Positions 1 to 8,236 of a stretch of DNA of 64,000 nt are shown here, piece after piece. The number at the start of each line of letters is the position of its first letter. Within the stretch, counting starts at the first letter, position 1. This stretch comes from Mucilaginibacter glaciei (GTDB lineage: Bacteria; Bacteroidota; Bacteroidia; Sphingobacteriales; Sphingobacteriaceae), in contig NZ_JACWMX010000003.1 of NCBI RefSeq assembly GCF_014773245.1, positions 310,001-374,000 on the forward strand, given 5' to 3'. A program made the position numbers and the translations under genes. The notes below the pieces were generated by a model. The model did no database searches. It was given only the letters and a program-made list of their open reading frames with translations, and was not told the DNA's origin.

Positions 1-111
1 ACTAAATGTCATATAACGACTTAATTAATTTATTATCGGTGATAAAGCCATAAATGTGCTGAGTTAGCTATTATTAAGGGTAACTTCAGCAAAAGCCAGA
101 TACTCAAATAT

Positions 112-636
112 ATGACCATGGAATTAGTAAAAGACAAAAGCCCCGAATTTAACCTTGGGGCAGACCAGCTCCGCATCTTCTTTATAGATCATTTAAACAG
201 AATCTATTGCGCTAAAGAACACTTAGTTAATCGCCTGCCCGAGATAATCGAAGATGCAAATTTCTCTGACCTTAAATATGCAATTGAAGAAACATTAACA
301 GATGTTGAGGCGCAAATAAGTCGGATGGATGAGGTCTATATTCTACTGGACGCCGAAAAATCTTTTGCAAATTGTGACGGGCTGATTAATTTTATCGACG
401 AGTCTTTTGATTGCATTTTTAAACAAGTTTCAGATGCCGCAATCCGGGATATGAGTATTTTGTCTTACATGATAAATATTGAAAGTATGGAATTGGCATC
501 TTTTAAAGTACTGCAACTCATTGCGGGGAAGTTCGAGAATAAGCAAATCAAACAACTCTTAAAAGAAAACTTTGACGAAGCCACTGCTGATCGAGCCTTG
601 CTGTTGCTGATACTTGTCAAGTACATGAAGGATTAG
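112..636 (+). CDS. Ferritin-like DUF892 (YciE/YciF-type) protein
   Basis: This 174-residue protein resembles the DUF892 family (YciE/YciF), small four-helix ferritin-like proteins often linked to stress responses in bacteria. The sequence is almost wholly helical in character. It begins with the typical 'LRIFFIDHLNRIYCAKEHLVNRLP' type of helix (residues about 20-44), with Asp and Glu spaced through the later helices. No signal peptide or membrane segment is seen. A second in-frame ATG lies two codons downstream (118), so the start could be either. It stands alone: the next genes are on the opposite strand and convergent. The family match is by pattern only. A metal-binding or oxidase function is not shown, and the usual E..E/H pairs are only partly visible. 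Confidence 0.7.
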   Translation: MTMELVKDKSPEFNLGADQLRIFFIDHLNRIYCAKEHLVNRLPEIIEDANFSDLKYAIEETLTDVEAQISRMDEVYILLDAEKSFANCDGLINFIDESFDCIFKQVSDAAIRDMSILSYMINIESMELASFKVLQLIAGKFENKQIKQLLKENFDEATADRALLLLILVKYMKD

Positions 637-652
637 GTTAAGAAGGGAGCCG

Positions 653-1135
653 TTAGCCCCTGGCCTTTTTCCATTCTACTTTCATCGCTTGATATGCGGG
701 CTGTGCTTCGGCCTGTTTGTATAGCTTGTAGAAAACCTGTGCGGCGCGTGCTTTCTCTTCATCACCTGTTCCGCGGTCCAGTTGCTGATAATTATTACCT
801 GCATCATACTTTTTACCGCCCTTGTAATTGGCGTACCGCCCGGCACGGGTAAAACCCATCTGCAAAAACTTACGGGCCATATCGGCACCTACAAAATCTT
901 TTTGCGCTATATAATCTAAAAATAAGCGGTAAATCTTTTCGCTGCTTTTTTCAGCTATCTCTACCGTTTTAAAGCGCCAGTATTGGCCTATCTCGCTTTT
1001 ATAAGGTTCGCAGATCAGTACGCCCTGCTCGCCCTTGCCTACGCGGTATTCTTCGGGATTGGCGCGGTAGTCGGTGTCGGGCCGCCAGTGGTAGGCTGCC
1101 TTGTCGAAGTTGAGGTAGGAAGGTTTATCGGCCAT
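653..1135 (-). CDS. DUF4385 family protein
   Basis: The 160-residue product resembles DUF4385, a widespread family of unknown function. Its features include the N-terminal 'YHWRPDTDYRANPEEYRVGKG' stretch (about residues 16-36), the central 'GVLICEPYKSEIGQYWRFKT' region, and a basic 'RAGRYANYKGGKKY' segment (about 97-110). It is soluble, with no signal peptide. It is the last gene of a tight minus-strand run (FAD protein, DUF1543, GNAT, this gene) with only 3 bases between it and the GNAT gene, so the four are probably one transcript. The role is unknown. Family assignment is fairly sure, function is not. Confidence 0.75.
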   Translation of the reverse strand: MADKPSYLNFDKAAYHWRPDTDYRANPEEYRVGKGEQGVLICEPYKSEIGQYWRFKTVEIAEKSSEKIYRLFLDYIAQKDFVGADMARKFLQMGFTRAGRYANYKGGKKYDAGNNYQQLDRGTGDEEKARAAQVFYKLYKQAEAQPAYQAMKVEWKKARG

Positions 1136-1138
1136 TCA

Positions 1139-1693
1139 TCATAAACTATATTGCAGGTGGTAGTGTGTGCCACCCAATAATGTTTTTTCGCCCTGCACTT
1201 TAAAGCCCATTCCCTCGTACAACTGTTTTGCTTTATCATTTCCCTTACTCACTAAAAGGCCAACCGCAGGCTGTTTCAATGCTGCTGCTTTTGCTATCAA
1301 GTCCTTTAATAACTTTTTGGCAATGCCTTTTCCTTGTTGAGTAGGGTCAACTGCAAGGCAATCGATGTATAACTCACCGGGTTGGGTTTCATCCTCAGGC
1401 TGGCCTGTAAAGCCCTGGTTAGAGCGAGTATATTGAAGAAAGGGCCGGCGTAGCTTATCCAGTTCGGCACCGTCATACGCCATGATCATCCCGCTAACAC
1501 CTGTACCCTCATCCCAAACTAAAATGTTTTGGTGACTGTACTGGTTGCCCTTTAAAGCAATAAAGCGTTCGAATAATGCCAACTGCACCGATGTATCTGA
1601 GCTATTGGCAAATTTTGCGGCCAAATCGCCCATGGCTAATAGTATCAAAGGAGCAATTCGAGGTGCGTCGAGTGTATTGGCTGGGCGGATCAT
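1139..1693 (-). CDS. GNAT-family N-acetyltransferase
   Basis: This is a single-domain GNAT acyltransferase of 184 residues that would move an acetyl group from acetyl-CoA to an unidentified amine. The acetyl-CoA loop is seen as 'DPTQQGKGIAKKLL' (Q-x-x-G-x-G/A pattern, near residue 115), preceded by the beta-strand 'LYIDCLAV' and followed by 'GLLVSKGNDKAKQLYEGMGF', the usual C-terminal GNAT signature. It is cytosolic. It is the third gene of the minus-strand run and sits 18 bases after the DUF1543 gene. The substrate cannot be read from the sequence. Confidence 0.85.
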   Translation of the reverse strand: MIRPANTLDAPRIAPLILLAMGDLAAKFANSSDTSVQLALFERFIALKGNQYSHQNILVWDEGTGVSGMIMAYDGAELDKLRRPFLQYTRSNQGFTGQPEDETQPGELYIDCLAVDPTQQGKGIAKKLLKDLIAKAAALKQPAVGLLVSKGNDKAKQLYEGMGFKVQGEKTLLGGTHYHLQYSL

Positions 1694-1711
1694 GGAGTGT
1701 GGGTCGTTTAT

Positions 1712-2308
1712 CTATCCGTTAGGCAGTTTATCCAGCTTAAAATAGCCTAAATGGATCACATCTTCGGGCTGGCCTTGCGATGCGGTTATCTGGATATGAT
1801 AGCGATCTTTTTGAGCGGGCGACAGGATATCATCGATCCTATAAATATCATCCACATCGATGCCATATTTTTCGTCGATATGCGAGTTAGCACCCTTAAC
1901 GGCGGCAATGGTTTGCGATTTAAAAAATTCCGTTTTTTTGGAGTTTTGAACTGCGCCAACCCGGTCGTCCTGTACGGATAGGACGGTGTAATGCTGCTCT
2001 TCGAGTTTATTGGCCTGGTAACCGCCCAGGTTTACAAAAAATAGTTTCTTGGCAGAGGGTTCTGTTACATCTTCTTTTAAAACTACCTGTACGTTATAAC
2101 CATCAATATGGGTAACTAACCGCCAGCCATCTATATGGATACTTGACCCTGCTTCGGGCCAAAAGGCTTTAATATCCGGTACTAATTCTTTTAAACTGCG
2201 GGCTATCCCAAAAAAGTAGTCATGCTGCTCCACATTACGTTTTGGTGCTTTAGAGCCCAATAGCAGCATGTATAATTTAGGTTGAGTATCGGTTTGTATC
2301 TCGTGCAT
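1712..2308 (-). CDS. DUF1543 domain-containing protein
   Basis: The 198-residue protein looks like a DUF1543 member. It has 'LYMLLLGSKAPKRNVEQHDYFFG' (about residues 12-34), 'IHIDGWRLV', and a second half beginning near 'LFFVNLGGY', consistent with the repeated half-domain known for this family. Members are soluble proteins of unknown function. It starts 6 bases after the stop of the FAD/NAD(P)-binding protein, so it is very likely co-transcribed and perhaps translationally coupled to it. No catalytic residues can be assigned. Confidence 0.75.
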   Translation of the reverse strand: MHEIQTDTQPKLYMLLLGSKAPKRNVEQHDYFFGIARSLKELVPDIKAFWPEAGSSIHIDGWRLVTHIDGYNVQVVLKEDVTEPSAKKLFFVNLGGYQANKLEEQHYTVLSVQDDRVGAVQNSKKTEFFKSQTIAAVKGANSHIDEKYGIDVDDIYRIDDILSPAQKDRYHIQITASQGQPEDVIHLGYFKLDKLPNG

Positions 2309-2314
2309 ATTTTT

Positions 2315-4042
2315 TTATTCTTTGACCACCACATCTTCATCAAACATACTTGTGATGATCCTGGCCGATGCTGCTTCGCAAAAATCAAGCCCGGAATAAT
2401 CAGGGTTAAAGCCACCAATATAGGGTACAGCCATCATATAGATGCGGTCGTTAAGCGCGCCGTAAGTATCAACTACCTGGAAATTATCATTAATGGCCAC
2501 GCCTGATACCTGCAGATAATAATCACCACTGGTATCGGTGGTTACCTTTTGCCCTGCTTCCATTGCTTTCAACCCTTCGGGGGCATCCTTGAATTTTAAT
2601 TTTGCAGGGGTGATTGTTCTTTTATCGATCAAGCCGGGGTAGGGTATCTCTTCAAAAGGAAGATGCGGCTGGCCAACCGAATCGACGTAAGTATCAAATT
2701 TTACCGACTGTTGTTTACCGGTTTCGTCGGTATACTTGTAGGTAGCGCCGCCGATTTCTCCGGGTTCAACTTCGCCATCCTCTCCCACACTGATCAATTC
2801 TAAAGCACCGGCAGCATGCATTGCCAGCATTTCATCGCATGAGCTTTGCGGGATGTAGGCAATTACTACCGATATGAGCGGCAACAATGTTTTTTGTAAC
2901 CGCAGCATATCCTCTGCCGAAAAGTGCTTGGCCGGATAATTCATGGCAAAGCTAAGTACCCCCAACATTTCTTTCCAATAAACGGATTTACGTTGCTTAA
3001 TAGAGCGTTCGGCTTCGGCATATTCTTCCTTCATCAGTTCAAACGGGTCGGCGTTTTCGCGCTGTTGCATCACTTCATCGACAAAATCTTCCATCCGCAT
3101 ATCTTTTATATGTGCATAGAATTCAGGGTCTTTATCTTCAAAGATTGCTTTAAAGTCTTTCTCAAAAATAAAATCAAGCGACAAGAACCCGCCGTTTTGT
3201 TTGATATGTTCGGTTATCTCATCTTCGGTCAACAATGAGCTATTGCTCAAGTGCGAATCTTCCAGGTGAAACCTCACAGCGGGTAACAAGCCGTTACGCG
3301 AGTGGAGGATGATCTTAAATTCGCTACTTTCCGGATAGGTGGTGTAGGTGGTTTTCCCACTGTCATTTTTTGAGAATGCACCATTATGTCTACCCAGCGT
3401 GCGGATCGCGTCAACTGCAGTAAGCGATGAACCCCTCACGGCAACCGCGTGGTTGGCCTTAAGCCCTAACTTATCCGGCGGGTAAGGAGAATCGAACCAG
3501 CCCTTTACCTTGCCCTCATATTTTTTGGGCCAATTGTGGCCGGTGCAAACCACCACCTGATCAAATTCGAACTTATTTTCGTAATTTATTTCCACTTGTA
3601 CAATTTCCTTTTCGGCAAAGTCGGTAATATTGGTTACGGTGCTATTATAATGAACCTCAAAATCAATACCCTCATTTTTTGCCTGTTGCTGCAGCATAGC
3701 AAACTGGTCTGATAAGTATTGCCCGAAAAGTAAGCGGGGCAATACCTTGTAATCATTAAATTTTGAGGGGTCGAGATGGAATTTGTCCAGCGTGTCTTTA
3801 GGTACGGTATTTATCCAGTCGGCTACCGATGTAACCAGCTCAGGAATTTCGTTTCCCGATACGTTGGTAATATGTTCATCATTAGCGCCATATTTGCTGT
3901 AAGGCATTCCCGATCCCAACCTGTCGCCTCTCTCAAAGATATTGATGGAAAGACCGGTAATTTTGGATTCCACCAGCCTTTTAAACATAAAAAGGGCACT
4001 TGGGCCGCCGCCAAGTATGGCAATGTGTTTCTTATTTTTCAA
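2315..4042 (-). CDS. FAD/NAD(P)-binding protein
   Basis: This 575-residue flavoprotein begins with a Rossmann dinucleotide fold, 'HIAILGGGPSALFMFKRLVES' (G-x-G-x-x-A pattern, residues 8-28). A second nucleotide-binding segment, 'QVVVCTGHNWP', is near residue 165. This arrangement matches the FAD-NAD(P)-binding family (PF13454-like) of large oxidoreductases, whose substrates are mostly unknown. It has no signal peptide. As the first gene of the four-gene minus-strand run it probably gives the run its promoter, in the 165-base gap before the HopJ gene, where no perfect TAnnTTTG was found. The dinucleotide folds are certain; the reaction is not known. Confidence 0.75.
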   Translation of the reverse strand: MKNKKHIAILGGGPSALFMFKRLVESKITGLSINIFERGDRLGSGMPYSKYGANDEHITNVSGNEIPELVTSVADWINTVPKDTLDKFHLDPSKFNDYKVLPRLLFGQYLSDQFAMLQQQAKNEGIDFEVHYNSTVTNITDFAEKEIVQVEINYENKFEFDQVVVCTGHNWPKKYEGKVKGWFDSPYPPDKLGLKANHAVAVRGSSLTAVDAIRTLGRHNGAFSKNDSGKTTYTTYPESSEFKIILHSRNGLLPAVRFHLEDSHLSNSSLLTEDEITEHIKQNGGFLSLDFIFEKDFKAIFEDKDPEFYAHIKDMRMEDFVDEVMQQRENADPFELMKEEYAEAERSIKQRKSVYWKEMLGVLSFAMNYPAKHFSAEDMLRLQKTLLPLISVVIAYIPQSSCDEMLAMHAAGALELISVGEDGEVEPGEIGGATYKYTDETGKQQSVKFDTYVDSVGQPHLPFEEIPYPGLIDKRTITPAKLKFKDAPEGLKAMEAGQKVTTDTSGDYYLQVSGVAINDNFQVVDTYGALNDRIYMMAVPYIGGFNPDYSGLDFCEAASARIITSMFDEDVVVKE

Positions 4043-4207
4043 TTTTATTAATGATTACGACATGACGTGTGTATAATCAATCGAAAAATAGCTAAATTGT
4101 TTGATGCAAAAAAAGGAATTATTGAGTGAATATATCAGTTAAATATTCCTTGGCAAAATAGCACGCCCGAAAGTGATTTAGGAACTGATTTGTAAAGAAG
4201 CGTTGGC

Positions 4208-4549
4208 TTATTTTGCTGCCAGGGCCTCGCCTTCAAAAACTATTCCCTGCCATCCATGTGCCATAAATTGCCTGATGTTTTGATGATCCGTAGCGGTCGG
4301 GTTATCTAATACGGCGCCATAGTGCTCGGCAAAGAGGCTGAGCGTATCATCTTCACTTAAACTATTCAATCCGGCGAAAGAAAATACTTTTGCGCTCCCC
4401 TGGTTTTGTGAGGCGTCATTATATACTTCGCCGTTTTTAAAAGCTGTTGGCGTATGCGTGTAGTGTTGTTCTATAAACGCGATAACTCCTTTAAAGTCAA
4501 TTGAACCATTTTTAACCCCGGTAATAAGATCTACTATTTGATTTTTCAT
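4208..4549 (-). CDS. HopJ type III effector-domain protein
   Basis: The 113-residue product resembles the HopJ family. Typical segments are 'FIEQHYTHTPTAFKNGEVYND' (about residues 26-46), 'NQGSAKVFSFAGLN' and 'LFAEHYGAVLDNPTATDHQNIRQFM'. The family was named from a Pseudomonas type III effector but is widespread in free-living Bacteroidota and Proteobacteria without secretion systems. No type III secretion genes lie here, so the effector name should not be read as function. It is a single gene with a TATTTTTG element 20 bases upstream of the start. Confidence 0.75.
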   Translation of the reverse strand: MKNQIVDLITGVKNGSIDFKGVIAFIEQHYTHTPTAFKNGEVYNDASQNQGSAKVFSFAGLNSLSEDDTLSLFAEHYGAVLDNPTATDHQNIRQFMAHGWQGIVFEGEALAAK

Positions 4550-4569
4550 TTAAAATTTGATGTTGATCG

Positions 4570-4577
4570 CAAAAATA
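4570..4577 (-). promoter_or_regulatory. -7 promoter element for HopJ-domain gene
   Basis: On the minus strand the bases read TATTTTTG, a full match to the Bacteroidota -7 consensus TAnnTTTG, about 20 bases upstream of the HopJ-domain start codon. No clear TTG/TTTG element was found at the usual distance, so support is moderate. Confidence 0.35.
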
Positions 4578-4664
4578 AAGAAAAGGTTTAGTTGTAGGAG
4601 ATGAGGTGTAGAACTAATAAAATTTCCTGCATGAGGGATTAAAACAGAAAGCCGTAAAAGCAAG

Positions 4665-4692
4665 AAAGCCCTCAACTTTCGTTGAAGGCTTT
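4665..4692 (-). terminator. Hairpin terminator after tRNA-Phe
   Basis: A 12-base stem with one C/A mismatch (AAAGCC...GGCTTT arms, four-base loop TTTC) starts four bases past the tRNA-Phe 3' end. On the minus strand it is followed by a T-rich stretch. It is placed to end the tRNA transcript. Confidence 0.55.
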
Positions 4693-4695
4693 TTG

Positions 4696-4768
4696 TGGTA
4701 TCAGCTGGGATCGAACCAGCGACACAAGGATTTTCAGTCCTTTGCTCTACCGACTGAGCTATGATACC
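4696..4768 (-). tRNA. tRNA-Phe (anticodon GAA)
   Basis: Read on the minus strand, the 73 bases fold as a tRNA. The acceptor stem is GGTATCA paired with TGATACC, the D-arm contains AGCTC...GAGC, the anticodon loop CTGAAAA gives anticodon GAA (Phe), and the T-arm contains GGTTCGATCC. The discriminator base is A and CCA is not encoded. A TACATTTG promoter element lies about 18 bases upstream. Confidence 0.97.
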
Positions 4769-4785
4769 GCTCCGTTTAAGGTTTG

Positions 4786-4793
4786 CAAATGTA
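4786..4793 (-). promoter_or_regulatory. -7 promoter element for tRNA-Phe
   Basis: The minus strand reads TACATTTG, a perfect TAnnTTTG element, 18 bases before the tRNA-Phe 5' end. The upstream -33 region is only weakly TTTG-like. The same TACATTTGC word occurs in the rpsF promoter in this window. Confidence 0.6.
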
Positions 4794-4936
4794 GCGTTTT
4801 TTTTATTTCTGAAAAGTTTTTTTTAAGAAATATCACAAAATTGAAGCTGCGACTATGTTACAAGATAATTCTGCTCTTGAAATTCAGGGGGTTAGGCGTA
4901 GAATAATTATTGATTATTTTTTCAACTTTACAAATC

Positions 4937-4966
4937 TTGCAACGTTAAAACAATTGCATACTTTAG
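4937..4966 (+). promoter_or_regulatory. Promoter of the Fe-S protein operon
   Basis: TTG, then 19 bases, then TACTTTAG (one mismatch to TAnnTTTG) ends 29 bases before the ATG at 4996. The position argues that translation starts at 4996, because the longer reading frame from 4855 would begin upstream of this promoter. Confidence 0.55.
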
Positions 4967-4995
4967 TCATTAATTTACTATGCACGCATAACATA

Positions 4996-6294
4996 ATGGT
5001 TGGACAGGTTATCTTTATTATCATTTTACTGGCAGCTGCTTATTTGTTTGGCAAAAATGCGGATAAGATTAGGCGCAATATTTTGTTGGGGCGCGATGTG
5101 GACCGCAGCGACAACTCCGCTGCCCGCTGGAAGATAATGGCTAAAGTAGCCCTGGGCCAAACCAAAATGGTAAAGCGCCCCGTAGCAGCCGTAATGCATT
5201 TTTTCATATACGTTGGGTTTGTTATCATTAACCTGGAAGTGCTGGAGATTGTAATCGACGGTATTTTTGGTTCGCACCGCATTTTTGCGAAACCACTGGG
5301 CAGCCTTTATGGCTTGCTGATAGGCGGGTTTGAAATATTGGCCTTGTTGGTATTGGTATCCTGCGTGGTTTTCCTGGCCAGGCGCAACATTATTAAATTA
5401 AAGCGTTTTAGCGGTACTGAAATGACCGCCTGGCCAAAATCGGACGCGAATTATATTCTTTTTATTGAGATACTGCTGATGACGGCCTTCCTGACTATGA
5501 ACGCTGCTGATCATAAATTGCAATTGCTGCATTTTGGGCATTATGCGGCTGCAGGCAGCTTTCCGGTAAGTGACCTATTAGGCCCATTACTACCGGCCAA
5601 TGCAACCACGTTAGCAACTATCGAGAGAGGATGCTGGTGGTTTCACATCATAGGTATTCTGGCATTTTTAAATTATTTGCCTTACTCCAAGCATTTCCAT
5701 ATCCTGCTGGCTTTCCCCAATGTTTATTACTCAAACTTGGAGCCAAAGGGTGAGTTTAGTAATACGGCTTCCGTTACCAACGAGGTGAAGGCGATGCTTG
5801 ACCCATCGTTCGTACCCGAAGCTACCGAGGTAAGCCGCTTTGGTGCAAAGGATGTGACCGACTTGACCTGGAAAAACCTGATGGAGGCTTATACCTGTAC
5901 CGAGTGCGGCAGGTGTACATCTGTTTGCCCGGCCAACATTACGGGCAAGCTGTTATCGCCGCGTAAGATCATGATGGATACCCGCGACAGGTTAAACGAG
6001 GTAGGGAATAATATGGACAAGCACGGCAAGGATTACACCGACAACAAAACCTTATTGGATAATTATATTACCCGCGAAGAATTGTGGGCTTGTACTACTT
6101 GTAATGCCTGTGTAGAAGCTTGCCCGGTAAATATCAACCCATTGGAGATTATTACCGAGATGCGCCGTTACGTGGTGATGGAAGAATCGCAAGCCCCTGC
6201 CAGCCTAAATAATATGTTCGGCAACGTGGAGAACAACGGTGCGCCATGGAAATATAGCCAGGCGGATAGGTTTAACTGGGCGGAGAAAGAATAG
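4996..6294 (+). CDS. Membrane-anchored 4Fe-4S dicluster protein (HdrC/HdrD-like)
   Basis: This 432-residue protein has an N-terminal membrane domain and a soluble ferredoxin-like domain. Hydrophobic segments lie at about residues 2-18, 70-90, 105-130, 155-175 and 215-235. The C-terminal half has two 4Fe-4S cluster motifs, 'CTECGRCTSVCP' and 'CTTCNACVEACP'. Such proteins pass electrons between the quinone pool and a soluble CCG-domain partner; that partner is encoded two genes downstream. The start at 4996 (MVGQVIF...) is chosen over 4855 because a membrane segment begins at once and a good promoter ends at 4966. The upstream codons look like non-coding AT-rich DNA. The electron donor and acceptor are not known. 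Confidence 0.85.
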   Translation: MVGQVIFIIILLAAAYLFGKNADKIRRNILLGRDVDRSDNSAARWKIMAKVALGQTKMVKRPVAAVMHFFIYVGFVIINLEVLEIVIDGIFGSHRIFAKPLGSLYGLLIGGFEILALLVLVSCVVFLARRNIIKLKRFSGTEMTAWPKSDANYILFIEILLMTAFLTMNAADHKLQLLHFGHYAAAGSFPVSDLLGPLLPANATTLATIERGCWWFHIIGILAFLNYLPYSKHFHILLAFPNVYYSNLEPKGEFSNTASVTNEVKAMLDPSFVPEATEVSRFGAKDVTDLTWKNLMEAYTCTECGRCTSVCPANITGKLLSPRKIMMDTRDRLNEVGNNMDKHGKDYTDNKTLLDNYITREELWACTTCNACVEACPVNINPLEIITEMRRYVVMEESQAPASLNNMFGNVENNGAPWKYSQADRFNWAEKE

Positions 6295-6300
6295 CATTAA

Positions 6301-6332
6301 ATGTGCAAATGTGCGGATGTGTAGATGTGCAA
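6301..6332 (+). repeat. Four tandem 8-base repeats (ATGTGCAA type)
   Basis: Four imperfect 8-base units (ATGTGCAA, ATGTGCGG, ATGTGTAG, ATGTGCAA) run head to tail in the short gap after the Fe-S membrane protein. They are non-coding and may be a mutable spacer. Confidence 0.75.
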
Positions 6333-6351
6333 TAAAAATTGAAACTAAAAA

Positions 6352-6780
6352 ATGGAAGATACAACAGATATTAAATACACACAGTTTATAGAAAAAGTGG
6401 CCGCTACCAAGTTGGTTTGGGGGCTTAAAAGCAAAACAGGCTGGGCCAATACGGAGTCGGCAGAGGATGAAGAAGTTGGTGTGGTGCCATTCTGGTCGGA
6501 CAGGGCTTTGGCAAAGATCAGCGCCCGCGACGAGTGGAAAAGCTATGTGCCTACTGAGGTACCACTGGCTATTTTTTTAGAAGATTGGTGTGTAGGCATG
6601 GCGGAAAATGAAACCCTGATTGGTATTAATTTCGATGCCAAGATGCTGGGTACCGAAGCCGAGCCGGAGTTAGTTGTATTTGATATTTTGACGAGATTAA
6701 AGGCAATCAATTCGGCTATCAAGTTTACCAATTACATCAGCATAGATGAATTTATTACAGAGATAAGCGAAGAGCAATAG
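6352..6780 (+). CDS. DUF2750 domain-containing protein
   Basis: The 142-residue protein matches the DUF2750 pattern: an N-terminal 'FIEKVAATKLVWGLK', a central 'VPFWSDRALAKISARDEWKSYVPTEV' (about residues 45-70), and 'FLEDWCVGMAENETLIGINFD'. The family has no known function. It has no signal peptide or membrane segment. It sits between the two Fe-S proteins, 57 bases after the first and 1 base before the second, so it is almost certainly co-transcribed and possibly translationally coupled to the CCG-domain protein. That suggests, without proof, a helper role for the electron-transfer pair. Confidence 0.75.
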   Translation: MEDTTDIKYTQFIEKVAATKLVWGLKSKTGWANTESAEDEEVGVVPFWSDRALAKISARDEWKSYVPTEVPLAIFLEDWCVGMAENETLIGINFDAKMLGTEAEPELVVFDILTRLKAINSAIKFTNYISIDEFITEISEEQ

Positions 6781-6781
6781 C

Positions 6782-7570
6782 ATGGAGCAAAAGATACCAA
6801 CCATGGCCGCAATGGCTGCCGAAGGCAAAGAACCCGAAATATTGTTTTGGGTAGGCTGCGCCGGGAGTTTTGATGAGCGAGCGCAAAAGATAACCCGCGA
6901 TATCTGCAAAATTCTGCAGCATGTAGGCATGAGCTATGCGGTATTAGGCACGGAAGAAAGTTGTACCGGCGATCCGGCAAAACGGGCTGGGAACGAGTTC
7001 CTGTTCCAAATGCAGGCTATGACTAATATCGAGGTGCTGAACGGTTACAACATTAAAAAGATAGTAACCGGGTGCCCGCATTGCTTTAACACTATCGCTA
7101 ACGAGTATCCCGGCCTGGGGGGTAAATACGAAGTGATCCATCACACACAATTGATCCAGGGGCTAATAAATGAAGGCAAGTTAAAGGCCGAAGGTGGTGA
7201 AAGCTTTAAGGGCCGCCGCATTACCTTTCATGACCCTTGTTATTTAGGCCGGGGCAACAATATTTACGAAGCGCCACGCGCCGCTTTAGAGATCCTGGAT
7301 ACCGAACTTGTAGAGATGAAACGCTGTAAAAGTAACGGCCTTTGCTGCGGTGCTGGCGGCGCTCAGATGTTTAAGGAACCCGAGCCGGGAAAAAAGGACA
7401 TCAACATGGAGCGTATGATCGATGTGCTGGAAGCCAAAGCGCAGATAGTAGCGTCGGCCTGCCCGTTTTGCATGACCATGATGAGCGATGGCGTGAAACA
7501 CATGGACAAAGACCAGGAAATTAAAGTGCTGGACATTGCCGAGATAACGGTAAGGGCTAACGGGTTGTAA
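6782..7570 (+). CDS. CCG-domain (Fe-S)-binding protein (HdrB/GlpC-like)
   Basis: This 262-residue soluble protein has two cysteine-rich CCG-type domains, as in heterodisulfide reductase subunit B and LutA/GlpC proteins. The first has 'GCAGSFDERA' followed by 'EESCTGDPAKRAGNE' and 'GCPHCFNTIANEYP'. The second has 'FHDPCYLGRGNNIYEAPR', 'NGLCCGAGGAQMF' and 'ACPFCMTMM'. Such domains bind a catalytic or electron-transferring Fe-S cluster. It is the natural partner of the membrane dicluster protein at 4996-6294. The Cys residues expected for both domains are present. The exact redox reaction cannot be told; no lactate or glycerol-3-phosphate genes are next to it. Confidence 0.85.
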   Translation: MEQKIPTMAAMAAEGKEPEILFWVGCAGSFDERAQKITRDICKILQHVGMSYAVLGTEESCTGDPAKRAGNEFLFQMQAMTNIEVLNGYNIKKIVTGCPHCFNTIANEYPGLGGKYEVIHHTQLIQGLINEGKLKAEGGESFKGRRITFHDPCYLGRGNNIYEAPRAALEILDTELVEMKRCKSNGLCCGAGGAQMFKEPEPGKKDINMERMIDVLEAKAQIVASACPFCMTMMSDGVKHMDKDQEIKVLDIAEITVRANGL

Positions 7571-7703
7571 TTATTCGATTAAAAGGGTAAAAAGGTTTAC
7601 AAAAGTTTACACTTTTTGAGTGAAAAACACCTTAATATTATGAAAATCAATTATATACAAAAAAGGTGGGTTTACACTCATCACATCTTCTTTTTTAAAT
7701 AAA

Positions 7704-8189
7704 TCATAACCCTTTCGCCTTTAAAAATAGGAACGCCTGCTTCAAACTATCCAACCTCGAGGATGCAATCTTCTTAACCGGTATGCTCAAAGTTGTAGCC
7801 ATAGAGTCTACATCGCCTTTGGGGTCATCATAGGTTTGGATGATGATATCGTCGGTTTGGGTGTGTACTTGCAAGGTGTCCGTCTGGCCTGTTCCGGGCA
7901 GGTAGTCAAGGCCGGTAAACCGCTTTACATTAAACGAATAATACTCTTGTTTACCCTGTTGATAAGTTTTTCGTAAACGGATAAAATGATCGGGTGTGAG
8001 CATGATCTCGTACTTCTTCAGCTTAGGCTCAACGGATGGATCATAGCTTTCCGTCAGGAATTTATTGCCCCAGCTCACCCACTCCTGTTCGCCCATAAAA
8101 GTAGCAAAGCTGTACAGAAACGCAGTTGTGGCCAATAAAAGTACGATAAGCAATGCTTTTTTCGTTTTGGGTAGAAGTGATGTTAGCAT
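7704..8189 (-). CDS. Hypothetical protein with one N-terminal membrane segment
   Basis: I do not recognise a family. The 161-residue product starts 'MLTSLLPKTKKALLIVLLLATTAFLYSF', a basic end followed by one hydrophobic helix (about residues 11-27), so it is probably a membrane-anchored or exported protein. The rest is a soluble domain rich in charged and aromatic residues. The open frame extends to 8258, but that start would overlap the divergent gene at 8237. The ATG at 8189 puts the signal-like segment at the N-terminus and leaves a 47-base divergent gap. Confidence 0.5.
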   Translation of the reverse strand: MLTSLLPKTKKALLIVLLLATTAFLYSFATFMGEQEWVSWGNKFLTESYDPSVEPKLKKYEIMLTPDHFIRLRKTYQQGKQEYYSFNVKRFTGLDYLPGTGQTDTLQVHTQTDDIIIQTYDDPKGDVDSMATTLSIPVKKIASSRLDSLKQAFLFLKAKGL

Positions 8190-8236
8190 GACAACTATTA
8201 ATATCTCCAAGTTAATAAATTGAATAAATTTGCTGT

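Noticed and set aside
4208..4549. Possible type III secretion effector
   Set aside because: The HopJ family name is historical; there are no secretion genes here and the family is common in non-pathogens.
8225..8232. TAAATTTG promoter word suggesting a leaderless mRNA for the gene at 8237
   Set aside because: It is 4 bases from the ATG and has no -33 partner; probably chance in AT-rich DNA.
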